A stretch of DNA of 64,000 nt, from the NCBI GenBank assembly GCA_019022495.1, contig JAFEKR010000031.1, positions 124,001-188,000 on the forward strand, written 5' to 3'. This document shows positions 22,069-34,239 of the stretch, piece by piece. The DNA is from Epichloe hybrida (Eukaryota > Ascomycota > Sordariomycetes > Hypocreales > Clavicipitaceae). The notes under the pieces were generated by a model that saw only the letters and a list, made by a program, of their open reading frames with translations, made no database searches and was not told the origin of the DNA. Numbering within the stretch: position 1 is the first letter of the stretch; each line of letters begins with the position of its first letter. A program made the position numbers and the translations under genes.

Positions 22069-22985
22069 ACGAATGGACAGCCTAACCAGACAGACGGACA
22101 TGAACAAGCGAGTTGGTGTGGTGGTGGTGAGAGAAGTCTGAGTCCTGTTGCCCCGAAACCCCGAAGTGGCGGCCAATAGTCCGTAATAGTACAGACTATT
22201 CCTTGCACCACATTTGGAGTGCGTGCGTTTCTTCTCGAGGCTTCTTTCTTCTATCTGCTGTTTTCCCATCCGTTCTACGTCCGAGAAATCAAAAACTTTT
22301 CCCAGTAAAGCGTGACCACGGTCCCTTCATGCTTCAGAAGGAACCGGGGGCCTGGATATAGAAGGTGCCCACGTGTGAAGGTACATACAGGCATGTATTC
22401 GTTCCTGCCTTGCTGTGTCTGTTGTGCGGGTTGTGCGTGTCATCGGTGCTTCCTTCCATTCCGATGAACCCGAGGGCTCTAGGGTGGCGTGGCAAGCCCG
22501 CGTCCACATTGATGACTAAGCACATTCTCATGGTTGTTATTAGAGTTCTGTACATAAAATGTACATAATGAGCGCTATTCAATTTGATGAGTACGGATTA
22601 TTTTTCCTGCGACTTGTTGACTTGTTGAGACTTTAAAAGTACCAGACATGTGTGGTGCACTGCAGCCCACTTTGTGTCCCCCCCCACCACGCTCGATGAG
22701 AGCTCTATGTAGTCATGGGAATCAATATGCTTTGGAGCTTGCACAAGTTAAACTTTCCAGCTGGCTGAATTTAAAAAAAAAAAAACTTTGTCCCAACAAG
22801 ATGGATCAAGGACAAACACGCCTACAGGGCATAGTCATGTGACATTGCTCTTTTCACACGTGGCCTCCAAACCCAGGCCTCCCAATCGGGTAATCAGGCG
22901 ACTGCACCTGCCTGGGGTGAATTGCTCGGGGCGCAGCGATTTTTTGCTAGGTGCGCAGAATACCCCACCACGCCCTGATTTTAGG
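22069..22985. other. Gene-poor right edge of the island
   Basis: The 3' flank of the small-protein gene. It contains a GTACAT direct repeat (about 22551-22566), an A12 tract (about 22772-22783) and a C-rich run near 22678-22686. Short open frames (60-82 codons) lack codon structure or homology. Composition drops to AT-rich after about 22985. Confidence 0.6.
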
Positions 22986-23114
22986 CTAGCATTCCTGTTA
23001 CTATAAGCTATAGTATATTTATAGTATAAATATATAGTAGTAAATACCCTTAATTAAATGAAAATATGCTTATATAAATTTATATAATTTCTTAATAGTA
23101 CTACCATAGGTACG

Positions 23115-23285
23115 TGTCATGGTCTAGCCCTAAGGGCTAATCGCGGGTGCCTGCGCCACCATGTGGGTTTGACCCCAATTCCGTTGCGCCATAGGCAACA
23201 AAAGAATACGCATTGCACAAGTTATCATTTACTTGTGCAATTGACACCTATATTGCTAGGTCTAGGCAAAGCCTAGATCATCACA
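23115..23285. mobile_element. Short hairpin-rich element, probable solo LTR
   Basis: This 171-bp block of normal composition lies in AT-rich surroundings. The ends are imperfect inverted repeats: TGTCATGGTCTAGCC at the left against the complement of the right end, TGTGATGATCTAGGC (12 of 15 match). Flanks GTACG/GTAAG match at 4 of 5. Inside are hairpins: TAGCCCT/AGGGCTA (23125-23139), an 11-bp perfect stem ATTGCACAAGT/ACTTGTGCAAT (about 23212-23241) and GTCTAGGC/GCCTAGAT (about 23261-23279). The left end resembles the start of the gypsy D LTR (TGTTATGGACTGGCCC). A B-box-like GGGTTTGACCCC also allows a tRNA-derived SINE reading. Confidence 0.5.
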
Positions 23286-24349
23286 GTAAGCTCTAAATTA
23301 CTTAAAAACGCGTTTTCTAGTGTTTTCTTTAAAAATATATACTTTTAGGCTAGAATTATTAGTTATTCTAGCTACCTAGGTACCTTAATTACCTATCTAG
23401 TTATATTTATTAGCTATAATAGTAGTAATAGCGTTAAAGAAATAAATTCCTTAATCTTAAGAGAGCTTTATCCTTTAATTATTTCTCTTTACCTATTATT
23501 TATATTAGTATTTAATTATTAAGAGAATAGGGCTTTTTACTACTAGTAGTGTTAATTTCTTATAGTAGTATTAATCTTAGCCTATATATAATCTTTTTAA
23601 ATACTTAGTGTAAGTAGCCTTTATATACCTTATTAGCTTAATTAAGGCTTAAGTTATTAACTATTATTATTATTTTAGCTTAAAGAGTGATATTAAGTAT
23701 CTTTTCTATTTATTACTACCTTTTACTAATAAGTTAAGATAGGCATAGGATTATAAATATAAAGGTATAGGTTATTAAGGTTCTAGAAGTTAAAGTTAGC
23801 TATAATTTATATAATAGTAAGTAAGGAATTTAATTAGGGTCTTACTAAGGGTCTCTATAGCTACTAATAGTAATTAATTTTATGTTTTTATAGTAGCTTA
23901 AAGTTAGTTTTCTTTATTAAAATATAATAAGTATAAGGGAGACTAAACTACCTAGTAAAATAGCCTATATAAGGTTAAAGCGCTTACTTTCTAGTTTTAT
24001 AAGCTTAAATAAGCTTATATTACTTAATTAGAAGGTTAATAGCTTAGTAGGAAATCTATATAAGTAGCTTACTAAGCTATTCCTTATAATTAATTAAAAA
24101 TCATTACTTAACTTTATTATTAGCTATATAAGCATAATAATTACGCTCTTAGGTCTTAAGCATTTAATAAATTCTATTTATAAGTAATAGAAAGTCACTA
24201 GTCCCTATAAATAAGTTAAGTTTTAGGGCTTTATAAGAGATCTCCATAAAACTATTTACCTATTTACTAAAATTTTAAAATTCCTTTATAAAATAATAAG
24301 CTTACTATTACTTAACTAGAAAATATATCTTTTCTATATAGTAAAGGAT
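23286..24349 (-). mobile_element. MULE transposon relic, left part
   Basis: AT-rich, RIP-mutated. The minus strand from about 24334 to 23900 continues the transposase whose catalytic part is at 30940-31794; the LINE at 24350-30924 separates them. Downstream (23290-23900) nothing could be assigned. Terminal inverted repeats were not identified. Confidence 0.65.
23900..24334 (-). pseudogene. MULE transposase C-terminal part, broken
   Basis: On the minus strand, blocks resemble the conserved MULE C-terminus. A region corresponding to the S-RVEGSHAALK--L segment is followed by a helix ending in L-KQYKLI. Then comes 'PYIGYFTRQFSLPYTYYI', which parallels the SWIM-like C-G-FT---GLPCSH-I motif with Cys and His changed as RIP would do. 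Stops interrupt it throughout. Confidence 0.65.
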
Positions 24350-24529
24350 ACCTTTGCATACTTTTCCGCACTAACCCCAAGGTTTGGAATCGCCTCTAAA
24401 ATATAAATCACATTAATATTTAAAATCCTTACTTTTATTTCTCCCCGCCTATAATATCACACTATAATAAAGCTAGTAGTAAGAGTGTAAATAAGACACT
24501 AATAGTAATTAATATAAGCTTAGGGGGGC

Positions 24530-26030
24530 TAGCTTAAAGTAACTATTACTTAAATATAAGAATAGGATAGTTTAATATCTAAAGGAGTAAAGATAACCTA
24601 ATAGTAAACTAAAACTAATTTATATACCCTAAAGATATAAAATATTATAATAAGATTACTAGCCTTATCCTAAGTAATAAAGTTACCTAAGTATAGCATA
24701 TTATACTTACTATAGCTAACTAGGTAGTAAACTATACCTAAGCTAAAATTAGAACTATAAATACTAATAATAGTAATATTTATATTACTAAAGAAGCATT
24801 AAAAATAGCCCTTAAGGAGGCTATTAGGGAGGAAGCTAAAGATAATAACTCCCTAACCTAGGCTAGTATTATAGCTAGGCTTACCTTAAAATAACTAAAT
24901 ACTAACCCCCTCTCTCTCTAAGTCCTTAGAAAATAATATAAAAAAGTACTTATAAAAGAAAACACTATATAAGAATTACTTTAGTCTAAGGGTATAGAAA
25001 ATATAGTTATAGCTATAAATAAAGCTATTAAGTAAGCCTTAGTAATAGTAGCTAGAAGACTCCTTAGTAAGGATATAATTATTACCTTTAAAGGAAATAT
25101 AGTATAGTATAAAGAAAACTAAAAATAAATTACTAAAGTGTTTAGCCTAGAGGTAGCTATTTACTACTATATACTTAGTATTATTATTAAGGGTTTTCTA
25201 ATAAAGTATATATCTATTAAGAACCTAGTAATAGAAATTAAAAAAGCAAATAAAGTAAATATAATTAAGGTAACTATAAGACACCCCTAGGGTAAAAACA
25301 CCTAGTAAACTACCCTAATTCTTAGACTAGCTAAAGTTAAAGATACTAATAAGATATACTAAGATAAAATAGTCTTTAAAGCAAAGCTATTCTAAACTAA
25401 ACTATATAATAAGACCTTATAACCTAGATAGTGGTATAATTACTTCTAAATAAAATATATTACTAAGTTTTATAAGGTAGCACTAAGGTATAGTAAGTAT
25501 AAAGCTAGCTAGTATAAAGATAGTAAGGTATTATACTTAATAATAAATAAATAACTTAAGGAAAACTATATCCTATACTTTAGACTATACTTAGCTTAGT
25601 CTAAAGACTACCTAGTACTAAAAGAGAAGTAAAATATAGCAAAGGCTAGTTACCTAAAATAACTATCTTACTTTATCTCTAGCTCCCTTAGTAAGAACCT
25701 AGCTCTAGCCTAAGAGAGAGCTAGTATAGCTATAAAACCTATAGTAATAATAGGAAGAAAAAGGGGTTAACTTATAAACATAAAGTAAAGCGCTAAATAA
25801 CTAAAAGCTAGGAGTATTAAGCACTATATAAAATAACTTAAGGCTAGAATAAAACTAGTATAAAATAGCTAAGACTTACTATTACCCCCTAAATTAATAT
25901 AGTAATATTATAAGTTCTCTTCTAAAATATAAATAAGAAAAATAGCCTAATATATATTATACTTTATTACTAAACTAATATAGACATAATAGTAATCTAA
26001 GAGTAAGAATATATAAAATATCTATAGCCT
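24530..26030 (+). pseudogene. LINE ORF1 relic, copy 1
   Basis: This precedes the endonuclease/RT frame. The translation is rich in Lys/Glu/Ala with many TAG/TAA, as in Gag-like ORF1 proteins of Tad-clade LINEs. A cysteine-rich segment may lie near 25870-25980 but is too altered to confirm. Limits are approximate. Confidence 0.45.
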
Positions 26031-26039
26031 CTTATACTA

Positions 26040-29000
26040 GGCCTTACCTAGTTTTAACTTATATACTATAATAGGTATAACACTATATATATTAATAAGA
26101 AATATAATATAAGGTTATAGTTAGCCTAGGGAGGGCCTAACTAGTTACTAGTAAAAATTCATAGGATTAATATTTATTCCCTTTATTTAGAAGGTTATAG
26201 TAATAACTAGAACACCCCTATATAAGATATTAATATAGAGATACTATATAACTAGAGCGTATTTATAGGAGATTTTAACTAAAAGTATCCCCTCTAGGAT
26301 AGGCTAAATAAAATTACTAATAAAGCAAATAAGCTACTAGAACTTATAAGCTAGTAAAGGCTTAGACTAGTAATGCCCTAAGGGGAACTAACTAGATAAT
26401 ATAAGGATAATAAGGATAGTATTATAAACCTAGTGTAAGTAACCCTAGATATCTAAGTTTACTATAAAGGAGTAAAAGACCTTACTAAATCTAACTATAT
26501 CCTATAGCTAATTAGTATCTTCACTAGCCTATAAGATAATATCCTATAGGCCCTTAGATATATATAGAATATAATAGATAAACTATACATAAAGGCAAAG
26601 GTAATAGTATGCTTTTAACCTAAAAACGCCCTAAATTTACAAGATAAAGAAGGGATAAATATATACACTACCTAGCTTATTATAAACCTTTAATAAATAG
26701 TAAATAAAGTAGCCTTATAAAAGCCCTAGGGGCTCCCTAGCCTAAAGGTATAGTAATTAAGGATAGCTAAAGAGGTAGTTACTAAAGCTAAATAAGTAAA
26801 GAGATAATAAAGATAATAGAGAATAAAAGTAAACTAGTAAGCCTATACTAAGGTAAATAAGGACTAAGAATAAGTTATTAAAACTAAGAGAAAAAATATA
26901 TAAAGAGATACCCTATAAAAGGCTAATATATAGAAAAAGAATAAGGGAGTATAAAGACTAGAGAGATAGGCCTAGCTTTAAAGCTAAGCCCCCCTAGAAT
27001 TACCTAGGCTACTAAAGCTAGAAAAAACTAAAAATAACCTAAACCTAGTTACTATATATAAGGATAAAGTAAGCGTACTAGCACTAAGGTTCTTTCCTAA
27101 GCTTATAGTAAACCTTTTCTAAATCCTAGACCTTACTTTCCTAGAGCTAGATAACACACTATTCCTAGATAATAACTAGTTTAAATTAGAAGAGATATTA
27201 GATATTATATTAAATATAGCTAGCTAGAAAGCACTAGGTAATAATAAGCTCCTAGTAAGCCTTATTAAGGCCTATAATAAGCTAGTAAAAAAAGCTATAG
27301 TTTAGCTCCTAAATACTATTCTTAAAGTAAGGTATTTCCTAGCCTAATTCTAGACTACTAAAGTAATAGTAATTAGGAAACTAAGTAAGATAATAAAAGA
27401 GATAAGAAAGGCTAATGCTTAAAGGCCTATCTCCTTACTAAATATTATAGGAAAAATTATAGAAGTAGTAATTATAAAGTAACTTATAGCCTTTACTAAG
27501 GTAAAAGGACTTCTCCTAAAGCTATAGATAGGGAATAAAATAAATAGGTTAATAAAGACTATAATTAAGGTCTTAGTAAAGTGTATAAGAAAGGCCTAGA
27601 GTAAGGGCAAAATTACCTTACTTACCTAGATAAATATCTTATTTACTTTTAATAGAGTTAGTTACTTATACCTAATTTACTTACTAATCCTAATAGAAAT
27701 CCCTTACTAGCTAATAGCTATAATATAAAGCTTCCTAGTAAATAAAATAAGCTAGCTTAGCTTTAATAAAGAACTCTTTAAACCCTTTAAGATTAAGGCT
27801 AGTACCTTATAAGGATTTCCCCTTTTACTAATTCTCTTTTTCCTTTACTTTATAAAACTTTATATATACCTCTAAGCTATCCTAGGTATAGTAGTAATTA
27901 GATTTACTAATAATATAAATATTATAGTATTTAGTAAAAATATAGCATAAACCTAGAGAAAACTTAAGGTTACTTAGAAAATCTATAAGAAATAAGTAAA
28001 GGAAGTAAAAGTAAAGTTTAACCTAGTAAAAACTAAACTTATATACTTTAGTAAGGCCTATAGGCCTTTATAAGCTAGGGTCTAGCTTAGTATAAAGAAA
28101 ATAGCGCTAATAAAGGTATATTAATTCCTTAGGGTATAGGTAAATAGGAAACTTAACTAAAGTGCTTATAAGAATATTCTTAAGGGAAAATTAGCTTAGT
28201 AATAGCTTATACTCTTTATATTAGTAATATTAGCATAAGGCATTAGCTTTAGAGATACCTAGCTTATATATATATAAGTAATCTAGCCTATTTTTACCTA
28301 TAAGGTAAGTGCTTACTATACCTTAACTAAGAAAAGAGAAAAACTATAAGGAATAGTTAGAAGTTTTATAGTAAACTAATTAACCTATCTTTAGATTATA
28401 GCTAGAGTATTTAAGGCTATACTAATTACTTAGCTAGAAGTTAAAACCTATATCCCCCCCCTAGACCTTTACTTAAATAAGATAAAGTAAAAGTTTAAGG
28501 AAAGGATTATACTTAGTAAAATAATAAATAAGATATAGGCTATAGCTAACTTAGTGTAAATAGTACTATAATATAGAAGAAAACCCTTACTTACTAATAA
28601 TAAACTAGATATATAACTATATAAGAAGTAAAAGAAAAGATAAGAAAACTAGTATTTTAATAGGCAATAGAGATAATATAGGCATAGGAGAGAGCTAATA
28701 AAGGATTACTTACTTACTTATAATCTAAAGAAAATCTAGAAATTTTATACTAAGCTTAATAAGTATATTTTCTCTATAATAGTATAATTATATATAGGAA
28801 AAATTAGCCTTAATAAGTTTCTCTTTTAAAGGCATATTCCTAGGGTAGCTTTACCCTTATATAGCTATAGTTATATAGTTAAAGACTAGTACTATATAAT
28901 TATTAACTACGCTAACTATAACTATAAATACCCCTAAATAAAATAGCCTAGAGATATATAAGAGATAAGGCTAGCCTTAGATAATCCCCTAAAGGTAAGA

Positions 29001-29060
29001 TATATTATAAAGTAATTCCTTAGTATAAGAAGACTTTAATACTATATATTAGCGTAAGAC
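26040..29060 (+). pseudogene. LINE ORF2 (endonuclease-RT), copy 1, broken
   Basis: The endonuclease is marked by 'GDFN' near 26260 followed by '-KYPLWD'-type residues, then 'LVMP' and 'DLTKSNYILW', corresponding to GDFN--HPLW and the SDHRPI motif. RT blocks follow: 'FNRVSYLYLIYLLI' near 27650-27690 (AFDRVSH-type), 'GFPLLLILFFLY' near 27812-27850 (QGSPLSP-LF-LY) and 'RFTNNINIIVFS' near 27900-27935 (GFADD-N-LV), with catalytic DD changed to NN. Stops are TAG/TAA. Confidence 0.8.
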
Positions 29061-30939
29061 CTAGCCTTTAGTTAATATAAACTAGGGGAGGATCTAGGCT
29101 ACCCTAGAGGTAACTAAACTAACTAATAAATAAATACTATAAATAACTAAAGAGAGGCACTAGGTAAAATAGTATAGCTATAAAGGTAAGCTAGATATAA
29201 GGTAAAATCACACTATAATAGGAAGACTATAGGTTTAGAATAGTTATTAGATTAATTTTAAGTTAAAAAGCTATAGGTATTATTTTACACTAGCTTATTA
29301 CTACCCCTTTACTAACCTAGAATTAGCCTTATTTCTCCTTAGAAATAAGGATTATATTCTCTATTATTTTACTCTTACCCTTAGCTAATAGGCTAGTAGC
29401 TAGGAGCTAGTTTATCTTTATTACTTAGGTATTAAGCTACTAAAGCTAAAAGATAACTTTATTATATTATTCCTTTATAAACCTAGACCTAGCTAGGTTT
29501 AGGCTTACTATAGTAACGCTCTATTTCTTCTTAGTGTGGTTTTTAGCGTAAAGTTTCTTAACCTAAGCTATATAGTTCTCTAAGGCCTAGATAATTAAAG
29601 TTAGCTATAGAATAAAGCTACTACTAAGCTAGAGTAAAACCACTTATATTACTCCTAGTAACTATACTAGCCTAGGTCTTAACTAACTACTAATATTCCC
29701 CTTACTAGCTAGTAATGTTTAGCTATAAGTAAATTAGCACTAGAGTAAGCTTAGAATAGGCATAGGAGTTAATATTACCTTAATATATATATAATTATAA
29801 ACCTAATAATTAAAATAGGTATTAGATATTACCTCTTTATATATAAATTAGCCTTACCCCTAGACTAGAAATAAACTAACTTACTAATAATATTATAGCA
29901 CTAATAGCCCTTATATTTAATAGATTATATCTTATAGGATATATACTAGATTTCTTATAGCTTACCTAGCTACCCTAGGTTAGACTTAGAAATAGGGTAA
30001 AATAAAGGTAAAGAGAACTTACTTCTAAGCCTTTTACCTTTACCTAATCTAATTACTTTTAGGTTAAGGACTTCCTTAAATACTTATTTAAGGTTATAAG
30101 TTCCTAGGTAAATTAAAGCTAGAATAGCACTAAAAATAAGGTACTTATAGAGCTTAGTAATATTATAATATAGTTTTCTATATAAAATATTAGTATTTAA
30201 ACTAGTATTAGACTAAAGAAACCTTAAATAGCTTCTAAAAGGGATAGAAAGGAAAAGAACCTATAGGAAATTTATTATAAGAAAAGAAAAAAGATTAAAA
30301 CCTTAAGGGAGAAAAAGCTCTCTTTTATACTTAAGAGAGAGAGAGAGGGGGACTAACTATAATATTAGCTAGAAAATAAAGTATAAAATAAGTAAATACA
30401 TAAATAATACATAACTAATCTAGGAGTAAAACCACTTAGTTACTAAGCCTAAATTACCTACCCCTTACTATAATTAAATAAAACTATATACTTAGACTTT
30501 ATAAGATATTTAGACTAGTATTAGGTTAGATTTAGCTAAAAAGTAAGGCACTAGAAAAGTTAGAAGTAAAGTAAATAAAAAGTAAATTATTATTATAAAT
30601 CTAAATTTACTATACCTTAAGGTAAAGTAAGAGATATAAAGCTAGGTTAAAGTAAGACTAAACTAGCACTAAAGGGAGCTAGTTAAAACTATTACTATAC
30701 TTTTTCCTTTCTTTTTTATTTTCTTTAGGATAAGGCTAGTATAAGCTAGCACTAAATACCTATAATTAATTACACCTAATGTAATGTAAACCTAGAAGAG
30801 AGTTAGCGCTAGCCTGTTTACAAATATAAGGGGGTTTTTCTTCCTAGTAAAGGGTTTTCCCTCTTAACTAAGCGAATAGAGTACTAGGAATAGCTACATA
30901 GTTAGCTAGCTAGCGTAAAGAATATATATAGTAAAGGAT

Positions 30940-31794
30940 TATAAATTACTATGATTTATATATATTAATTATAAGTATCTAAATAGAATAAAAATCGCTA
31001 ATTATATCTAAGTAAAGTAGCTTTTTAAACACTAAAAAAGCTCCTATTAGGCTATTATTAAAGGCTTTAGCCTTTAATTTATTATTATTATTATTATTAT
31101 TATTAATCCACTTCTTATAAAAGTTATTCTTAATATTTACTTAAATATACTACATATAAAGCTACTGCTATATATTAGGCTAAATAACCTTAAGGGCGTT
31201 TTTTAGTGCCTTTTTAAAGTCTATTATAATAACCTTAGGGGCTAGTATTTAGAGCTTATAGCAAATTTCTTCTAATAAGGTTAGTATTTAATAATAGCCC
31301 TTTTCTTTTTTGGTTTTAGTAAAGCTAAATATAATATTTATGATTAATTTTTAATTTATAATAGTGATAATATTTAATAGATAAAGACCCTAATAGTTTG
31401 ACTTATAGGTATAGTTTATGCTAATAAATTCTAAAAAAAACTTCTATTTTTTAATATAAGAAAGGTAAGTTTAAATAGCGCTTTTAATATAATAATTATT
31501 ATTATAAATATACTTATAAGGGAAGCCTCTCTCTTATAATTCCTTAATAAACTACTAGGTAAATATATAACTAGCTAATTTATCTTAATAAGCTCTTTAG
31601 TGTTAATTATAAATATCTTTAAGTATAAAATAAAGCTCTTTATCTTTATTATTATAAATTATTATACTAATACTTTAAGGTTAAAGGCTTATATAGTTTA
31701 AAAGGCATAAGATTTACTACTTTTATTACTTTATAAATTTATAATATATTATATACTTAGAAGGATTACTTAATTTATTATAATTATAATAAGA
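30940..31794 (-). mobile_element. MULE transposon relic, right part
   Basis: This is the host of LINE copy 1, and LINE copy 2 begins at its right edge. It carries the catalytic domain of the transposase on the minus strand, plus an (ATT)8 microsatellite at about 31081-31105 that would encode Asn. Confidence 0.7.
30940..31794 (-). pseudogene. MULE transposase catalytic domain, broken
   Basis: Reading the minus strand leftwards from about 31440: a 'INYTYKSN--GLYLLNIITI' block (the family has D-TYKTN----LL-I-G), then 'TKTKKEKGYYQ' (family: SGETEEDYNW), then 'PKVIIIDFKKALKNALKVI' near 31190-31245 (family: P-VIITD---AL--A----FP), followed by 'QLYM-YI-VNI', matching LC-WH--KN. The Asp of the second motif survives; stops are frequent elsewhere. 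This DDE domain identifies a Mutator-like element. Confidence 0.8.
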
Positions 31795-32435
31795 CCTTTG
31801 CATACTTTTCCGCACTAACCCTAAGGTTTGGAATCGCCTCTAAAATACAAATCACATTAATATTTAAAATCCTTACCTTTATTTCTCCCCCCCTATAATA
31901 TTACACTATAATAAAGCTAGTAGTAAGAGTGTAAATAAGATACTAATAGTAATTAACATAGGCTTAGGGGGGCTAGCTTAAAGTAACTACTACTTAAATA
32001 TAGGAATAGAATAGTTTAATATTTAAAGGAGTAAAAATAACCTAATAGTAAACTAGAACTAATTTATATATCCTAAAGATATAAAATATTATAATAAGAT
32101 TACTAGCCTTATTCTAAGTAATAAAGTTACCTAAGTATAATATATTATACTTACTATAGCTAACTAGGTAGTAAACTATACCTAAGCTAAAATAAAAACT
32201 ATAAACACTAATAATAATAATATTTATACTACTAAAGAAGTATTAAAAATAGCCCTTAAGGAGGCTATTAAGGAGGAAGCTAAAGATAATAACTCCCTAA
32301 CCTAGGCTAGTATTATAGCTAGGCTTACCCTAAAATAACTAAATACTAACCCCCTCTCTCTCTAAGTCCTTAGAAAATAATATAAAGAAGTACTTATAAA
32401 AGAAAACACTATATAAGAATTACTTTAGTCTAGGG
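31795..32435 (+). mobile_element. LINE copy 2, 5' part
   Basis: Nearly identical to 24351-24990. It is interrupted at 32435 by the hAT element, where TCTAGGG is followed by CAGAG, and continues at 48905. The 5' end is at the same base as in copy 1, so both were full length at the 5' side. Confidence 0.9.
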
Positions 32436-32456
32436 CAGAGTATTGCACTAAAACGT

Positions 32457-32610
32457 GTAGTGTAGTGTAGTATTTGTAGTGTAGTGTAGTAACTACACTA
32501 CAAACTACACTACACTATAAACTACACTAACTATAAGGAAAAAAAAACTACAATACATTACACTATAAATTTTTTTTCTTAAACTACACTAACTACAAAC
32601 ACTACAAATG
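32457..32610. repeat. hAT left subterminal repeats
   Basis: Many copies of GTAGTGTAGT/ACTACACTAC in both orientations can fold into long stems. Such subterminal motifs bind hAT transposases in known elements. Confidence 0.8.
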
Positions 32611-32680
32611 TAGTATTAGACTTTTTATTAGTTATTAGTATTATAAGGATTAAAAGAATACTAGTTATATAAAAGCTTTT

Positions 32681-32971
32681 TGTGGCTTCCTTCGGACCCT
32701 CGGACGATAGATAGTCCGACCGTGGCTAAAGAGTGGAGCCACCGAAGGGACGCACGCGATGCGATTAGATGCATCGCAAGCTACCCCGCTCCGTTAGCAG
32801 TGGCACCGCACTGCAGCCTTACTTTTCCCCCTTTTTCGCTTACTATCTCTTCTAGCTAGATTTCTCTCCTTCTCCCTCTTCTCTTCTCTCTCTTAGTTAT
32901 TAGCTATTATTATTAACTTCATTGAATTTAACCTCTTCACACTAGTGCAACGTTCCTTAGTGTAACTAACA
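32681..32971 (+). repeat. 5' LTR of copia 2
   Basis: From TGTGGCTTCC to CTAACA, with the outer 150 bp GC-richer than the interior. Confidence 0.92.
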
Positions 32972-33518
32972 CTAATTAGTGGTTAACTATAACCACAGAT
33001 AAGTTAGGTATTACAAGAAGAGACATTTCTACAGATAACGCAGCCCCTTACCTCTTAAGCTAACCTAGACAGGCCATTTAGGTAGAGAGGCATAACTACA
33101 AAGTGTGCTAAAGGAAAATAGACTAGAATCCTAGTTATAGGCTTATTAGACTTCTAAGGGATTAATCTATTAACCCTTAGGCTCATAGGATATAACCTTG
33201 TTATATCTATCCGGGATATTTAGTTAATCATTAATCTTATTGTCTATCACAAGAAAACTAACTAAATAACCGAATCTATTGCCGTAAGGCATTTCATTTA
33301 AACCTAACGTTAAAAACAATCCTTAGCTAAGCTAGCTAACCTATATAACCTCCTTCTACACTCTCTTTATAACCCCTCTTCTCTCTTTACGGCTTTTTGC
33401 GCCTTAGTGTTCTAAATATCAAGTTGTTTCTGCTTTTGCGCTATCTTTACAGCCTGCTCTTCCCTCTTTTTACTGTTTTTCCCTCTTTTATACTTTTTCC
33501 GTTGTTTTTCATTGTTTC
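32972..33518 (+). other. Copia 2 leader, left of the gypsy B insertion
   Basis: Aligns with 8309-8855 of copia 1. It contains no gene; open frames of about 60 codons near 33400-33597 are chance products across the junction. Confidence 0.75.
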
Positions 33519-33788
33519 TGTCAGGAGCGCAGAGGTCAAAGATAGGATGTTTATCAAAGCGGGTCTTCAGAGAACCTTCGGGCCGTGCGGATAACAAAGA
33601 GGCTAGCTAGCTATGAGATAGCCATATGCTTGTGGAGTAGGGTACTTATTAAAGACTACGCATATTATTAGTGCTAGGTTAGAGATTAAAACCTTTATAT
33701 ACCTGCCCCTAGCTAGTATTTATCTAGTAGTAACTGTAATAGTCTTAGCTATTACTTTATTCTTAACCTTTTAGTATAAGCTATAATA
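33519..33788 (+). repeat. 5' LTR of gypsy B
   Basis: 270 bp. It starts TGTCAGGAGCGC and its mutated end TAAGCTATAATA corresponds to CAAGCCGTGACA of the 3' LTR. The first 90 bases are nearly unmutated. Confidence 0.93.
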
Positions 33789-34239
33789 AATTAATCTCTC
33801 TTAACCTTTTTAAGGATATAAACCATTAGCTAGATTATTATATAGCTAACACTTTAAAGATTTACTAGAAACACACTAGTACCTTATAATAATAAAGCTA
33901 TAGATAATTAGGAAAATAGGGAACCCCTATAATCTAAAACTATAAATAATAGGGTGTAATAAACACTACTTAATCCTAATTTAGGTAAAGGTATAGATAA
34001 TATAACTAAAGAAAAAAGGGTATTATAGTAACGCTATAAGGTTATATAATCTAAGCTATGTTACCTTTAGAGGAGATAAGAGGTCTTATAGATAGAGGCG
34101 TAAATTAGAGAGCTTAAGGCAAATCTAGGATTAGCTAGACCTTAAACTAGACCTATAATTACCTCTTAATCTAGACCTATAATTACCCCTTAAATATTAG
34201 CTATGATTTTACCTGCAGTCTATAGTAATATAGTAGTAA

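Larger units (their letters stand above)
24350..30924 (+). mobile_element. Full-length Tad-like LINE, copy 1 (6.6 kb)
   Basis: The element begins CCTTTGCATACTTTTCCGC, identical to the start of copy 2 at 31795. It is flanked by a 15-bp target-site duplication TATATAGTAAAGGAT (24335-24349 and 30925-30939), the size expected for target-primed reverse transcription. It carries an ORF1 relic, then an APE-type endonuclease and RT on the plus strand. The 3' part (about 29100-30924) has no recognised domain. It is inserted in a MULE transposase. Confidence 0.88.

Noticed and set aside
22327..23006. Several 60-82 codon open frames at the right side of the island
   Set aside because: Overlapping on both strands, with no splice structure, codon pattern or recognisable domain.
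23150..23200. tRNA gene suggested by a B-box-like GGGTTTGACCCC
   Set aside because: No acceptor stem, anticodon arm or convincing A-box at the right spacing on this strand; better treated as part of a short mobile element.
31081..31105. (ATT)n tract as a possible regulatory element
   Set aside because: It is a simple microsatellite within the MULE transposase frame.
32457..32610. CRISPR-like array from regularly repeated ACTACAC units
   Set aside because: The units are short, occur in both orientations, lack unique spacers and sit at a hAT terminus in a eukaryotic context.
33397..33597. Open frames on both strands spanning the copia leader and gypsy B LTR
   Set aside because: They cross an insertion junction, so they cannot be ancestral genes.
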